Assembly: GCA_016708585.1 (NCBI GenBank) | Contig: JADJFK010000034.1 | Location: 1 to 17,930, forward strand | Length of the DNA stretch: 17,930 nt | Direction: 5' to 3' | From: Sulfuritalea sp. | Lineage (GTDB): Bacteria; Pseudomonadota; Gammaproteobacteria; Burkholderiales; Rhodocyclaceae | Shown here: positions 1 to 7,948 of the stretch, piece by piece | How the letters are laid out: every line of letters starts with the position of its first letter | Position numbering within the stretch: position 1 is the first letter of the stretch | Made by a program: the position numbers and the translations under genes | Notes under the pieces: generated by a model | What the model saw: the letters and a program-made list of their open reading frames with translations, nothing else | The model's database searches: none | What the model was told of the DNA's origin: nothing

Positions 1-413
1 ACCCTGTGGCCGGGTTGTTGAGTGTGACCGTATCACCATCAACCACGCCGGTAACCGTGTAGTTGGCGGGGGCAAGGGCGGCACTGGTGTTGCCGTTATA
101 GACCTTCGCTTGCCGTACCCCGTCAGCCCCGCCGTGATTGTCGGGGCAAGGAATAGATGAAGCCGTCCCCGGTGCCGAGGATTCCCCGCCGAATGTTGTG
201 TTTGTACAGCGAAGTCATACGCGGCAAGTAGTCCTGCGCCGCGGGTGTCGCTGTCCGGATCGGTTGAATACACGAGCCAGCGGCCGGTCCTCCGGATTCA
301 GCGAATGATTGCCGGAATTGTCGAAGTCGGTGCCCGCCACCAGCACGATGGCATCGCCTGCGCCGCCTGCCGTCAGGCTCCCGCCCAGCGTGATCTTTCG
401 CTCGCGTTCGCAG
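1..413 (-). pseudogene. Downstream part of the TpsA adhesin, broken by multiple frameshifts (partial, runs off left edge)
   Basis: This is the continuation of the FHA-type adhesin, but no single frame stays open. Reading the minus strand and switching frame gives a coherent protein: ITLGGSLTAGGAGDAIVLV and GTDFDNSGNHSLNP (about 400-297), GRWLVYSTDPDSDTRGA (about 285-235), GILGTGDGFIYSL (about 185-145), APTITAGLTG (about 143-115), then VYNGNTSAALAPANYTVTG (107-50). The RWLVYSTDP element and the following VYNGNT...VDGDTVTL element (a YDG/MBG-type repeat) are typical of the C-terminal part of large FHA-like TPS adhesins. About six single-base indels are needed within 400 bases, for example an extra G in the GGGG at about 118-121 (minus-strand reading). 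The protein continues past base 1. Whether this is decay or poor sequence cannot be told from here. Confidence 0.6.
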
Positions 414-1265
414 TCAGCGTACCGGCGAAGCCTGAAGTGCCGAGTGAGGTCGTTGCCATCCCCTGAGGATTACATCCTTGCCGCTGGTAATGGCGACCGT
501 GCCGAAGTTGTTGCCGGCATTGTTGAAAGAGATGTCCCCTGTCGACGCCGCGGCAAGCGTGAGCGTGCCGGCCGTTGCGGTCACGATGCCGGTGGCGGTT
601 ATCGCGCCGGCCGTTGCCGTAAGCGCCGTGGCACCGCCGGTTGCAAGGCTGCCCGCATAGCTTTGATCACCCGAGGTGGTTACCGAACCACCGTTGATGA
701 CCGTGGCCTGCCCGACGCTTGTCGTCATCCCGGCGAGGGCATTGGTCGCACCGACCGTGCCGGAGAAGGTCAACGTACCGCTGCCGACTTGCGTCAGCGT
801 CGACGTTCCCGGCGCCGTATCTTCCACGGTGCCCCCGAGCGTGAGGCTGCCATTGCCGCCGATGCTGGCGCTTGCGTCAAGCGTGACCGCACCGCCGATG
901 GAGGCGCTGCCGGCGGTGACGACCAAGGCGCCATTCGAGCCCACGCCCGCTCCACTGATATTCAGGGCCTCCGGCCCGATTGTGGTTCCGTTTGTAATTT
1001 CAAGCGTGGCACCACCTGCAACACTCGTTCCGCCCAAGGTCGTACCGAGCGCCGCATTGTTGTTGGCGATCAGCGTGCCGGCGCTGACGGTGGTCAATCC
1101 CGTGTAGCTGTTGGCGCCGCTCAGAACCAGCGTGCCCGCCCCCGTCTTGGTCAGGGCCGTCCCCGAAACGATGCCGCTCAAGGTCAGTGTGCCCGTGCCG
1201 CCGATCGTGCTCGCCGCGCCGATCGCCACCGTCCCGCCCAGCGACGCCGTGCCGGTCCCCGTCAA
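414..1265 (-). pseudogene. Frame-shifted middle segment of the TpsA adhesin (beta-strand repeats)
   Basis: This open stretch of about 283 codons continues the adhesin in a different frame, after a one-base deletion near 1276-1280. It begins inside the 112-aa repeat (GGTVAIGAASTIGGTGTLTL) and carries the tenth LTKTGAGTLVLSGANSYTG-type autotransporter-associated beta-strand repeat. It then leaves the array into a non-repetitive Gly/Ala/Thr/Ser-rich beta-helix-like region. It has no ribosome site or secretion signal of its own, so it is not an independent gene. The frame ends at 414 in the run KDVILRGWQRPH. Removing one base from the C run at 460-463 gives KDVILRDGNDLT instead, so the stop is itself a frameshift product. 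Confidence 0.7.
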
Positions 1266-2448
1266 GGCGCCGTTGCCACCACCCCGGTGCCGAGTAGCGT
1301 CAGCCCTTCCGTGCCGATCGCAACTCCGTTGATGTCCAGCGTCGCGCCCGAGCTGACCGTCGTCGCTCCCGCCGTGGTGCCCAGCGCCGTCGCGTTCTGT
1401 GCAGTCAATGTCCCCGCGCTGACGGTCGTCAATCCCGTGTAGCTGTTGGCGCCGCTCAGAACCAGCGTGCCCGCCCCCGTCTTGGTCAGGGCCGTCCCCG
1501 AAACGATGCCGCTCAAGGTCAGCGTGCCCGTGCCGCCGATCGTGCTCGCCGCGCCGATCGCCACCGTCCCGCCCAGCGACGCCGTGCCGGTCCCCGTCAG
1601 GGCGCCGTTGCCACCCACCCCGGTGCCGAGTAGCGTCAGCCCTTCCGTGCCGATCGCAACTCCGTTGATGTCCAGCGTCGCGCCCGAGCTGACCGTCGTC
1701 GCTCCCGCCGTGGTGCCCAGCGCCGTCGCGTTCTGTGCAGTCAATGTCCCCGCGCTGACGGTCGTCAATCCCGTGTAGCTGTTGGCGCCGCTCAGAACCA
1801 GCGTGCCCGCCCCCGTCTTGGTCAGGGCCGTCCCCGAAACGATGCCGCTCAAGGTCAGTGTGCCCGTGCCGCCGATCGTGCTCGCCGCGCCGATCGCCAC
1901 CGTCCCGCCCAGCGACGCCGTGCCGGTCCCCGTCAGGGCGCCGTTGCCACCCACCCCGGTGCCGAGTAGCGTCAGCCCTTCCGTGCCGATCGCAACTCCG
2001 TTGATGTCCAGCGTCGCGCCCGAGCTGACCGTCGTCGCTCCCGCCGTGGTGCCCAGCGCCGTCGCGTTCTGTGCAGTCAATGTCCCCGCGCTGACGGTCG
2101 TCAATCCCGTGTAGCTGTTGGCGCCGCTCAGAACCAGCGTGCCCGCCCCCGTCTTGGTCAGGGCCGTCCCCGAAACGATGCCGCTCAAGGTCAGTGTGCC
2201 CGTGCCGCCGATCGTGCTCGCCGCGCCGATCGCCACCGTCCCGCCCAGCGACGCCGTGCCGGTCCCCGTCAGGGCGCCGTTGCCACCCACCCCGGTGCCG
2301 AGTAGCGTCAGCCCTTCCGTGCCGATCGCAACTCCGTTGATGTCCAGCGTCGCGCCCGAGCTGACCGTCGTCGCTCCCGCCGTGGTGCCCAGCGCGTTTG
2401 CGTGCTGCGCCGACAACGTACCGGCACTGACGGTCGTCGCGCCACTGT
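1106..2448 (-). repeat. Four tandem copies of a 336-bp (112-aa) in-frame repeat
   Basis: The anchor AGCTGTTGGCGCCGCTCAG recurs at 1106, 1441, 1777 and 2113. Spacings are 336 bp, except 335 bp for the first copy, which has lost one base. The copies are almost identical at DNA level; the differences I see include C/T in GGTCAGYGTGCCCG and AAGG/AGGG near 1265. The rightmost copy diverges in its last ~55 bases (2394-2448). Each unit encodes one autotransporter-associated beta-strand repeat plus a spacer containing GVAIGTEGLTLLGTGVGGNG. Confidence 0.9.
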
Positions 2449-5400
2449 AGGCATTGTCGCCGGATAGCACCACCGTGCCCGCCCCCGTCTTGGCCAGGCT
2501 GCCGGCGCCGCTGACGATGCCGCCGAGGGTGAACGTACCGGCGGCGCCCGTGACGGTATTGGCGCCTGTCAGGCCAATGGCGCCGTTCATGGTCGGGTTG
2601 CCGCCCACGCGCGAGAGCGTGCCGCCATTCAGCGTGAGCGACTCCGCGTCAAATGTCAGCGAACCGTTGTAGGCCAGCGTGCCTGCAGTCACCGTGGTAC
2701 CCGCCGCCACATCGCCGAGGCCATTGATGCTATTTAGCTGCAAGATGCCCGCACTGACGCTGGTAGCACCGGTGTACGTGTTCGCGCCGGCGAGCACCAC
2801 GGTGCCGGTACCGGTCTTGGCCAGGCTGCCGGTGCCGCTGATGATGCCGCCTAGGGTGAATGTGCTTACGGCCGTGCCCGTGACCGTATTGGCACCGGTC
2901 AGCGCAATGGTGCCGTTCATGGTCGGGTTGCCGGCCGAGCGCGACAAGGTGCCGCCATTCATGGTGAGCGATTCCGCGGCGAACGTCAGCGAACTGCCAT
3001 ACGCCAGGGTCGCGCCGGCGCCGATGGTCGTGCCGCTGGCCACACCCGTGGCACCCAGCGCGTTGGCGCTGGTAGTGGCCCTCAGGGTGCCGGCGCTGAT
3101 GGTGGTCGCGCCACTGTAGGTATTGTTGCCGGAGAGCACCACCGTGCCGGCACCGGTCTTGGCCAGGCTGCCGGTGCCGCTGACGATGCCGCCGAGGGTG
3201 AACGTGCCGGCCGTGCCCGTAACCGTATTGGCGCCGGTCAGGGCGATGGTGCCGTTCATGGTCGGGTTGTTTGCGGAGCGCGACAAGGTGCCGCCGTTCA
3301 TCGTGAGCGATTCCGCGGCGAACGTCAGCGAACTGCCATACGCCAGGGTCGCGCCGGCGCCGATGGTCGTGCCGCTGGCCACACCCGTGGCACCCAGCGC
3401 GTTGGCGCTGGTAGTGGCCCTCAGGGTGCCGGCGCTGATGGTGGTCGCGCCACTGTAGGTATTGTTGCCGGAGAGCACCACCGTACCGGCACCGGTCTTG
3501 GCCAGGCTGCCGGTGCCGCTGACGATGCCGCCGAGGGTGAGCGTGCCGGCCGCGCCCGTAACGGTATTGGCGCCGGTCAGCGCGATGGTGCCGTTCATGG
3601 TCGGATTGCCGGCAGAGCGCGACAAGGTGCCGTCACTCATCGTGAGCGATTCCGCGGCAAATGTCAGCGAACTGCCATACGCCAGGGTGGCGCCGGCGGC
3701 GATGGTCGTGCCGCTGGCCACACCCGTGGCGCCCAGCGCGTTGGCGCTGGTGGTGGCTGTCAGGGTGCCGGCGCTGATGGTGGTCGCGCCGCTGTAGGTA
3801 TTGTTGCCGGAGAGCGTCAGTGTGCCGGCGCCATCCTTGGTCAGCGTACCCGCGCCTGTCGCGATGATTTTGCTGATGGTGGCGTTGCCGGCACCGCCAA
3901 TCGTGAGCGCCTCGGCACCGGTAATACTGCCTGCGCCGGAGATCGTCAGGGTATTCAGGTCGGCGTTGATTCGCGCTCCGCCCGCACCGAGAGCAATGGC
4001 GCCGGTATAAGTGTTGTTGCCGCTGATGTTCCGTAATGCGCCCGCCGTACCGCCTACGCCGCTACCCGTGATGGTCAAGGCATCCGCGATTGTCCTGCCG
4101 CCTTGAATGGCGAGCGTTGCCCCGGAGGTGACCGTCGTCGCTCCTGCCGTGGTGCCGAGCGCCGCATTGTTGTTGGCTACCAAGGTGCCGGCGCTGACCG
4201 TCGTCAGGCCGGTGTAGGTGTTGGCACCGGAGAGCGTCAGTGTGCCGGCTCCCTGCTTGGTCAAGGTGGTACCGGTTCCTGCAATTACACCGCTCACCGT
4301 TGATGTACCACCCACGTCCAAGAGGATTGCGCCGCCACCGGTACTCAGTCCGGCTACCGTCGCCGCACCGGTGGTAGTTATATTGACCGCACCACCTGCC
4401 GTGGTGATGGTGTCGCCCGCCGTCATGGCAAACGTGGCGGAATTAAACGAAACCGAATTTCCCGCGGTCTGCGCCAGATTGAGGTTATTGTCGGCGAGGT
4501 TGTTGATGGTGATCGCGTTCGTTGCCGCGAGCGAGATATTGGTTGTGGCGGCAATGCCCTGAAGCTCGGATTCGAATAGCGTCAGCGTGCCGCCGCCGGG
4601 ATTGTCCGTGGTAATGACGGTACCTGTAGTGCCCGACGGTGCGCCGGAGAAGGATGTCGTCGAAGCGTCACCATCGTCGATGCTATCCCCCGAACCGTTG
4701 GCAATGATGATGTTCGCGGGATCGAGCAGCAGCATGCCGGTCGCGCCGTGCGGAGCGCGGGTATCCACGTCGCCTTTGAACACCAGCGAATCCTTGCCGG
4801 AGACTTCGACAAAGCCGCCATTGCCGCCGTTGGCTCCGCCACGCGCGGTAATGCTGCCGTAATAACGGGTCGTGTCGTCGGCCCAGGCGATGACCTTGCC
4901 GCCATCGCCCGTAGTCACTGCATCGGCCCAGATTCGAGCAGTCGGGTCAATGAAGGTAAACGAAGCGTTGCGCTCGGGGCCCTGCCCCTGGTAGTTGCCG
5001 CCGACCAGCACCGAGCCGCCGCCCGCATCGCCCGAGGCATCGATCACCGCGCCGGCCATCAGGCCAACCTTGTCGCCGAGCAACTTGACCGTGCCGCCGG
5101 TCTCGCCGGCGCCGCGCCCGGAGGCATCGATCGTGCCGGACGAAGCGACCACGCCGGTGCCAAGGCCTTCGAGGCGGATCACGCCATTCTGCCGTGAGAC
5201 GCTGGTGGCCTGGATCAGGCCGGTGTTGTTGACCACGGTCGCGGCGAGGTCGCCGGCGGAGCGCGCGGCCAGGATGACGTTGCCGCCGTCGGCCTGGATC
5301 AGGTGCCGGTTCTCGACCAGCGCGTTGACGGCGGCCTGATCGACCGCGAGGCTGACCAGGCGGTCGCCAGCGAAATCGAGCGTGACCTGGTTTCCTGCGG

Positions 5401-6088
5401 CAAGCGCGACGCTGCCCAGACGCGCAGTGATGACGCCTTCGTTGCGCACTTCGGGGGCCAGCAGGGCGATGTAGCCGCCCTGCGCGGCATTGAGCGTGCC
5501 CTGGTTGACGATCGACCCGGCGGCACCCGCGCGGGAGAACACATAACGGCCGCCGAGAAAATCGGTGTCGGATATGTCGAGCGTGGAAGCGACCAGCCCG
5601 CCGACGTCCACTTGGGCGCCCTTGCCGAACAGCACGCCGCTGGGGTTGACGAGGAACACCTGGCCGTTGGCGGTGAGTCGGCCCTGGATGTCCGATGCCC
5701 CGGCCGAGGTCAGCACGCGGTTGAGCGCGACGGACCCGGAGTTGGGCTGGACGAAGCTCACCGCCGCGTTGGCGCCGATGTTGAAGGTGGACCAGTTGAG
5801 GATCGCGCGATCGCTGGACTGATTCACGTTCAGGCGATTGCCGGACTGGGTGATGGTTGCGGCACCGGCGGCGATCCGGCCGCCGGTGGGCAAGGCATTC
5901 GGATCCAGCGCATGCACCGGCAACGCGCCGACCGTCACCAGCAGCACGGCCATCAGGCGGCTCAGCAGGCGGCGCGGACGCAGGACAAGACGCAATCTCC
6001 GGCCCCCGGATACGCGAACTGTTACTTCAGATACGCCGCATTTCGTCGCCACGTTCATCCTTGCTGAGACCGGCCGCAGGGCCGTCAC
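1262..6088 (-). CDS. TpsA-type (filamentous haemagglutinin-like) secreted adhesin with autotransporter-associated beta-strand repeats, main fragment
   Basis: Secreted exoprotein of a two-partner (type Vb) system, presumably exported by the TpsB encoded just upstream and acting as a surface adhesin. The 1608-residue reading has a long basic N region and a signal peptide ending near residue 60 (VGALPVHA). The TPS secretion domain follows (about 61-310), with LNVNQSSDRAILNWSTFNIG-type sequence and the NPSG motif at 148-151 (family NPNG/NPNL). From about residue 500 it consists of repeats of the LTKxGAGTLxLSGxNxYxGxTTxSAGTL type: nine here and one more after the frameshift. The frame uses a GTG start at 6088, 20 nt after the tpsB stop; ATG at 6058 is an alternative, and neither has a strong Shine-Dalgarno. 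The apparent C terminus (GTGVVATAP) is an artefact of a one-base deletion near 1276-1280; the protein really continues past the left edge. Confidence 0.85.
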   Translation of the reverse strand: MTALRPVSARMNVATKCGVSEVTVRVSGGRRLRLVLRPRRLLSRLMAVLLVTVGALPVHALDPNALPTGGRIAAGAATITQSGNRLNVNQSSDRAILNWSTFNIGANAAVSFVQPNSGSVALNRVLTSAGASDIQGRLTANGQVFLVNPSGVLFGKGAQVDVGGLVASTLDISDTDFLGGRYVFSRAGAAGSIVNQGTLNAAQGGYIALLAPEVRNEGVITARLGSVALAAGNQVTLDFAGDRLVSLAVDQAAVNALVENRHLIQADGGNVILAARSAGDLAATVVNNTGLIQATSVSRQNGVIRLEGLGTGVVASSGTIDASGRGAGETGGTVKLLGDKVGLMAGAVIDASGDAGGGSVLVGGNYQGQGPERNASFTFIDPTARIWADAVTTGDGGKVIAWADDTTRYYGSITARGGANGGNGGFVEVSGKDSLVFKGDVDTRAPHGATGMLLLDPANIIIANGSGDSIDDGDASTTSFSGAPSGTTGTVITTDNPGGGTLTLFESELQGIAATTNISLAATNAITINNLADNNLNLAQTAGNSVSFNSATFAMTAGDTITTAGGAVNITTTGAATVAGLSTGGGAILLDVGGTSTVSGVIAGTGTTLTKQGAGTLTLSGANTYTGLTTVSAGTLVANNNAALGTTAGATTVTSGATLAIQGGRTIADALTITGSGVGGTAGALRNISGNNTYTGAIALGAGGARINADLNTLTISGAGSITGAEALTIGGAGNATISKIIATGAGTLTKDGAGTLTLSGNNTYSGATTISAGTLTATTSANALGATGVASGTTIAAGATLAYGSSLTFAAESLTMSDGTLSRSAGNPTMNGTIALTGANTVTGAAGTLTLGGIVSGTGSLAKTGAGTVVLSGNNTYSGATTISAGTLRATTSANALGATGVASGTTIGAGATLAYGSSLTFAAESLTMNGGTLSRSANNPTMNGTIALTGANTVTGTAGTFTLGGIVSGTGSLAKTGAGTVVLSGNNTYSGATTISAGTLRATTSANALGATGVASGTTIGAGATLAYGSSLTFAAESLTMNGGTLSRSAGNPTMNGTIALTGANTVTGTAVSTFTLGGIISGTGSLAKTGTGTVVLAGANTYTGATSVSAGILQLNSINGLGDVAAGTTVTAGTLAYNGSLTFDAESLTLNGGTLSRVGGNPTMNGAIGLTGANTVTGAAGTFTLGGIVSGAGSLAKTGAGTVVLSGDNAYSGATTVSAGTLSAQHANALGTTAGATTVSSGATLDINGVAIGTEGLTLLGTGVGGNGALTGTGTASLGGTVAIGAASTIGGTGTLTLSGIVSGTALTKTGAGTLVLSGANSYTGLTTVSAGTLTAQNATALGTTAGATTVSSGATLDINGVAIGTEGLTLLGTGVGGNGALTGTGTASLGGTVAIGAASTIGGTGTLTLSGIVSGTALTKTGAGTLVLSGANSYTGLTTVSAGTLTAQNATALGTTAGATTVSSGATLDINGVAIGTEGLTLLGTGVGGNGALTGTGTASLGGTVAIGAASTIGGTGTLTLSGIVSGTALTKTGAGTLVLSGANSYTGLTTVSAGTLTAQNATALGTTAGATTVSSGATLDINGVAIGTEGLTLLGTGVVATAP
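2779..3798 (-). repeat. Tandem 339-bp (113-aa) in-frame repeat, three copies
   Basis: A second array in the same adhesin, different in sequence from the 336-bp array. The anchor TATTGTTGCCGGAGAGC recurs at 3121, 3460 and 3799 (339 bp apart). The copy to the left starts near 2779, 342 bp away, because it has one extra codon (TGTAVSTFTLGG against TGTAGTFTLGG). Each unit encodes SGNNTYSGATTISAGTL plus ANALGATGVASGTTIGAGAT and SLTFAAESLTMNGGTLSRS. These copies have more substitutions than the 336-bp array, so they look older. Confidence 0.85.
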
Positions 6089-6108
6089 GTTCCACTAACG
6101 CGTTCTGA

Positions 6109-7944
6109 TCAGAGAAATTTCACCATTTGCAGCCAGAAGTGAGTGCCGCTCTTGCGACCATCGGAATCCTTGCCATCGAGACTGCGGCCGGGGTTGCTGC
6201 CCATCGGCCGCGCGGCGCTGGCGCGTACCACGAGACGGCCGGGTTGATGCCAGTTCAGGGCCAGGCCGAAGTCGGACAGCCCATAGCGGTTGCTGATGCG
6301 GGTATTGGCGCCCTGCCATCCCGCCCAGGGATTCTTGTGCAGGCGGATTTCACCGTGCTCGACGAATCCGGTCAGTTGCAGGGAATCAAGGAAATTGTGG
6401 CGAAGTTCCATGTTCACCAGCAATCCCTCGTCTCCCGCCGCCTCGCCCGAGGGGTAGCCGCGCAGGCCGGTTGCGCCGCCGAGCACGAATTTTTCCGAAG
6501 AATCCAGGTTCTTCGAGGCGAACTGGCCGGCCAGCCCGGCATACAGGGAAGTCGAAGCAACAAGATTCTGCAGGCGCGACAGCGAATAGGAGAGTTTCCC
6601 ATAGCTGCCCTGGGTGCGCGCACTGGCGGCATCCGCCGCTTTGTAGGGTGCCCAGTCGTCGAGATCGAGCCGCCCCGAGGTCGCAGCCAGCCAGAAATTG
6701 TTGAGGCCGCCGCCATACAGGAAATCGCGGCCGTCGCCATTGATACCCAGGGTAAACAACCGGGTTTTCTTGTCGTCCGTGGTACCGGCGATCGTCTCGT
6801 CGAAGTAACTCCTGGCATCGTAGGCCAGGCTGCCGTAGAGGCTGTAATCCCGGCTGCGTACGAATGGATATTGCAGGACCAGCGTGGCGGTATGCGCATT
6901 GCCCTCGGCTTCCAGCGCATCGAAATCGCAGCAAAGTTCATACCGGGTTTCGGAGTAGACGCCGCCCAGGCGCAGACCCGACGCACCCAGCGGGATCTGG
7001 TAGGCCAGGCGGCCATAGGATGTCCCGGAGGTCGCGGCAATGCGCGCGGTAAACAAGTCGCCATGGCCCGTGGGATCGTTCAGGTTCAGCGTTGCGCCCA
7101 GCTGGTAGTAGCCGCTGTACTTGTTGCCGTGGGTATCGGTATCGATCGAACCGGTGACCAGCGGACCTTCGCTCACTTCGGCGGTGATGGTCGAGGTACC
7201 GAGCGCGGCACCCGGGGAAATCACCGAGCGGACCGCGATGCCCGGCAGGTCGTTGAGCAGCAGCAATCCGCGCTCGAGGTCGGTTTCGCGGATCACCCCC
7301 CCGGACGGCAGCGCTTCGCGCAGGGCCTGTTCCACTAATTCCGGCCGCAAGCGGAGTTCGCTCGCGGGCTTCAGGCTGATGCCGTCCAGCCTGCCTTCCA
7401 GCACCATGATCTCGACGATGCCGTCGCGGATTTCCTGGGCGGGGACATAGGCACGGGCGACGAAGTAGCCCCGCTCCCGGTAGTGGGCGGTGATGGCATC
7501 CGCCGCGCGCTGCAGGTCCGCCAGCGAGAGTTCCTTGCCGACGAAATCCTTGAGCAAGGCCAGTAACTCGGCCTCGGGAAAAACGGTGTTGCGCGTGATG
7601 CGAAAGCCGCTGACCGGAAAGCTCACGTTGTCGGGAGCCGCCATGGCCGGTCGCTGACCCTCGTCGAAAACCGGTGCGGCCGGCTTGGGCGGCGGTGCGG
7701 ATGGCACCCGGTCGCGTTCGAAATCGCGCTCGATGCGTCCCGCGTCGGGGCGAACCTGCGCCAACGCGGCATCCGGCGGCATGAACGGCCACGCCAGGGA
7801 AACCGCAAGGGTAAGCATCCGCCGGGCGCCGTACCTGCAAGCCAAGGGCAGGGCATGCTGGCCATCCATGCGGGTGGCAGGCCGCGGCGACTCCCGGGAC
7901 GACGCAGCCTGGCGCAGAACTTCGACGGCCGGATCGCGCGGCAT
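6109..7944 (-). CDS. TpsB/FhaC-type outer-membrane translocator of a two-partner secretion system
   Basis: Outer-membrane pore of the Omp85/TpsB family, expected to recognise and export the adhesin encoded 20 nt downstream. The reading is 611 aa from ATG 7944, 4 nt after the previous stop. The hydrophobic signal segment only begins at Met43 (7818; LTLAVSLAWPFMPP, then ALAQ), so a later start is possible. After a Pro-rich linker (about 80-92) comes a POTRA domain (about 107-182, starting VSFPVSGFRITRNTVF, with HYRERGYFVARAYVP), a second POTRA (to about 245) and a 16-strand-type barrel ending in WLQMVKFL. The conserved loop-6 element reads LGGATGLRGYPSGEAAGDEG (family V/I-RGY). Length suits the family. 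An adjacent Cys pair (ELCCDFD) in the barrel is unusual. The frame is intact, unlike its substrate gene. Confidence 0.93.
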   Translation of the reverse strand: MPRDPAVEVLRQAASSRESPRPATRMDGQHALPLACRYGARRMLTLAVSLAWPFMPPDAALAQVRPDAGRIERDFERDRVPSAPPPKPAAPVFDEGQRPAMAAPDNVSFPVSGFRITRNTVFPEAELLALLKDFVGKELSLADLQRAADAITAHYRERGYFVARAYVPAQEIRDGIVEIMVLEGRLDGISLKPASELRLRPELVEQALREALPSGGVIRETDLERGLLLLNDLPGIAVRSVISPGAALGTSTITAEVSEGPLVTGSIDTDTHGNKYSGYYQLGATLNLNDPTGHGDLFTARIAATSGTSYGRLAYQIPLGASGLRLGGVYSETRYELCCDFDALEAEGNAHTATLVLQYPFVRSRDYSLYGSLAYDARSYFDETIAGTTDDKKTRLFTLGINGDGRDFLYGGGLNNFWLAATSGRLDLDDWAPYKAADAASARTQGSYGKLSYSLSRLQNLVASTSLYAGLAGQFASKNLDSSEKFVLGGATGLRGYPSGEAAGDEGLLVNMELRHNFLDSLQLTGFVEHGEIRLHKNPWAGWQGANTRISNRYGLSDFGLALNWHQPGRLVVRASAARPMGSNPGRSLDGKDSDGRKSGTHFWLQMVKFL

Positions 7945-7948
7945 GGGC

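Noticed and set aside
309..3797. Plus-strand open frames of about 110 codons repeated every 336 or 339 bp
   Set aside because: They mirror the tandem repeats of the minus-strand adhesin. Their Val/Pro/Ala-rich translations are the complement of the repeat, with no start signals.
1106..3798. Regularly spaced repeats that might be taken for a CRISPR array
   Set aside because: The repeats are contiguous, over 330 bp long, in frame and protein-coding, with no unique spacers.
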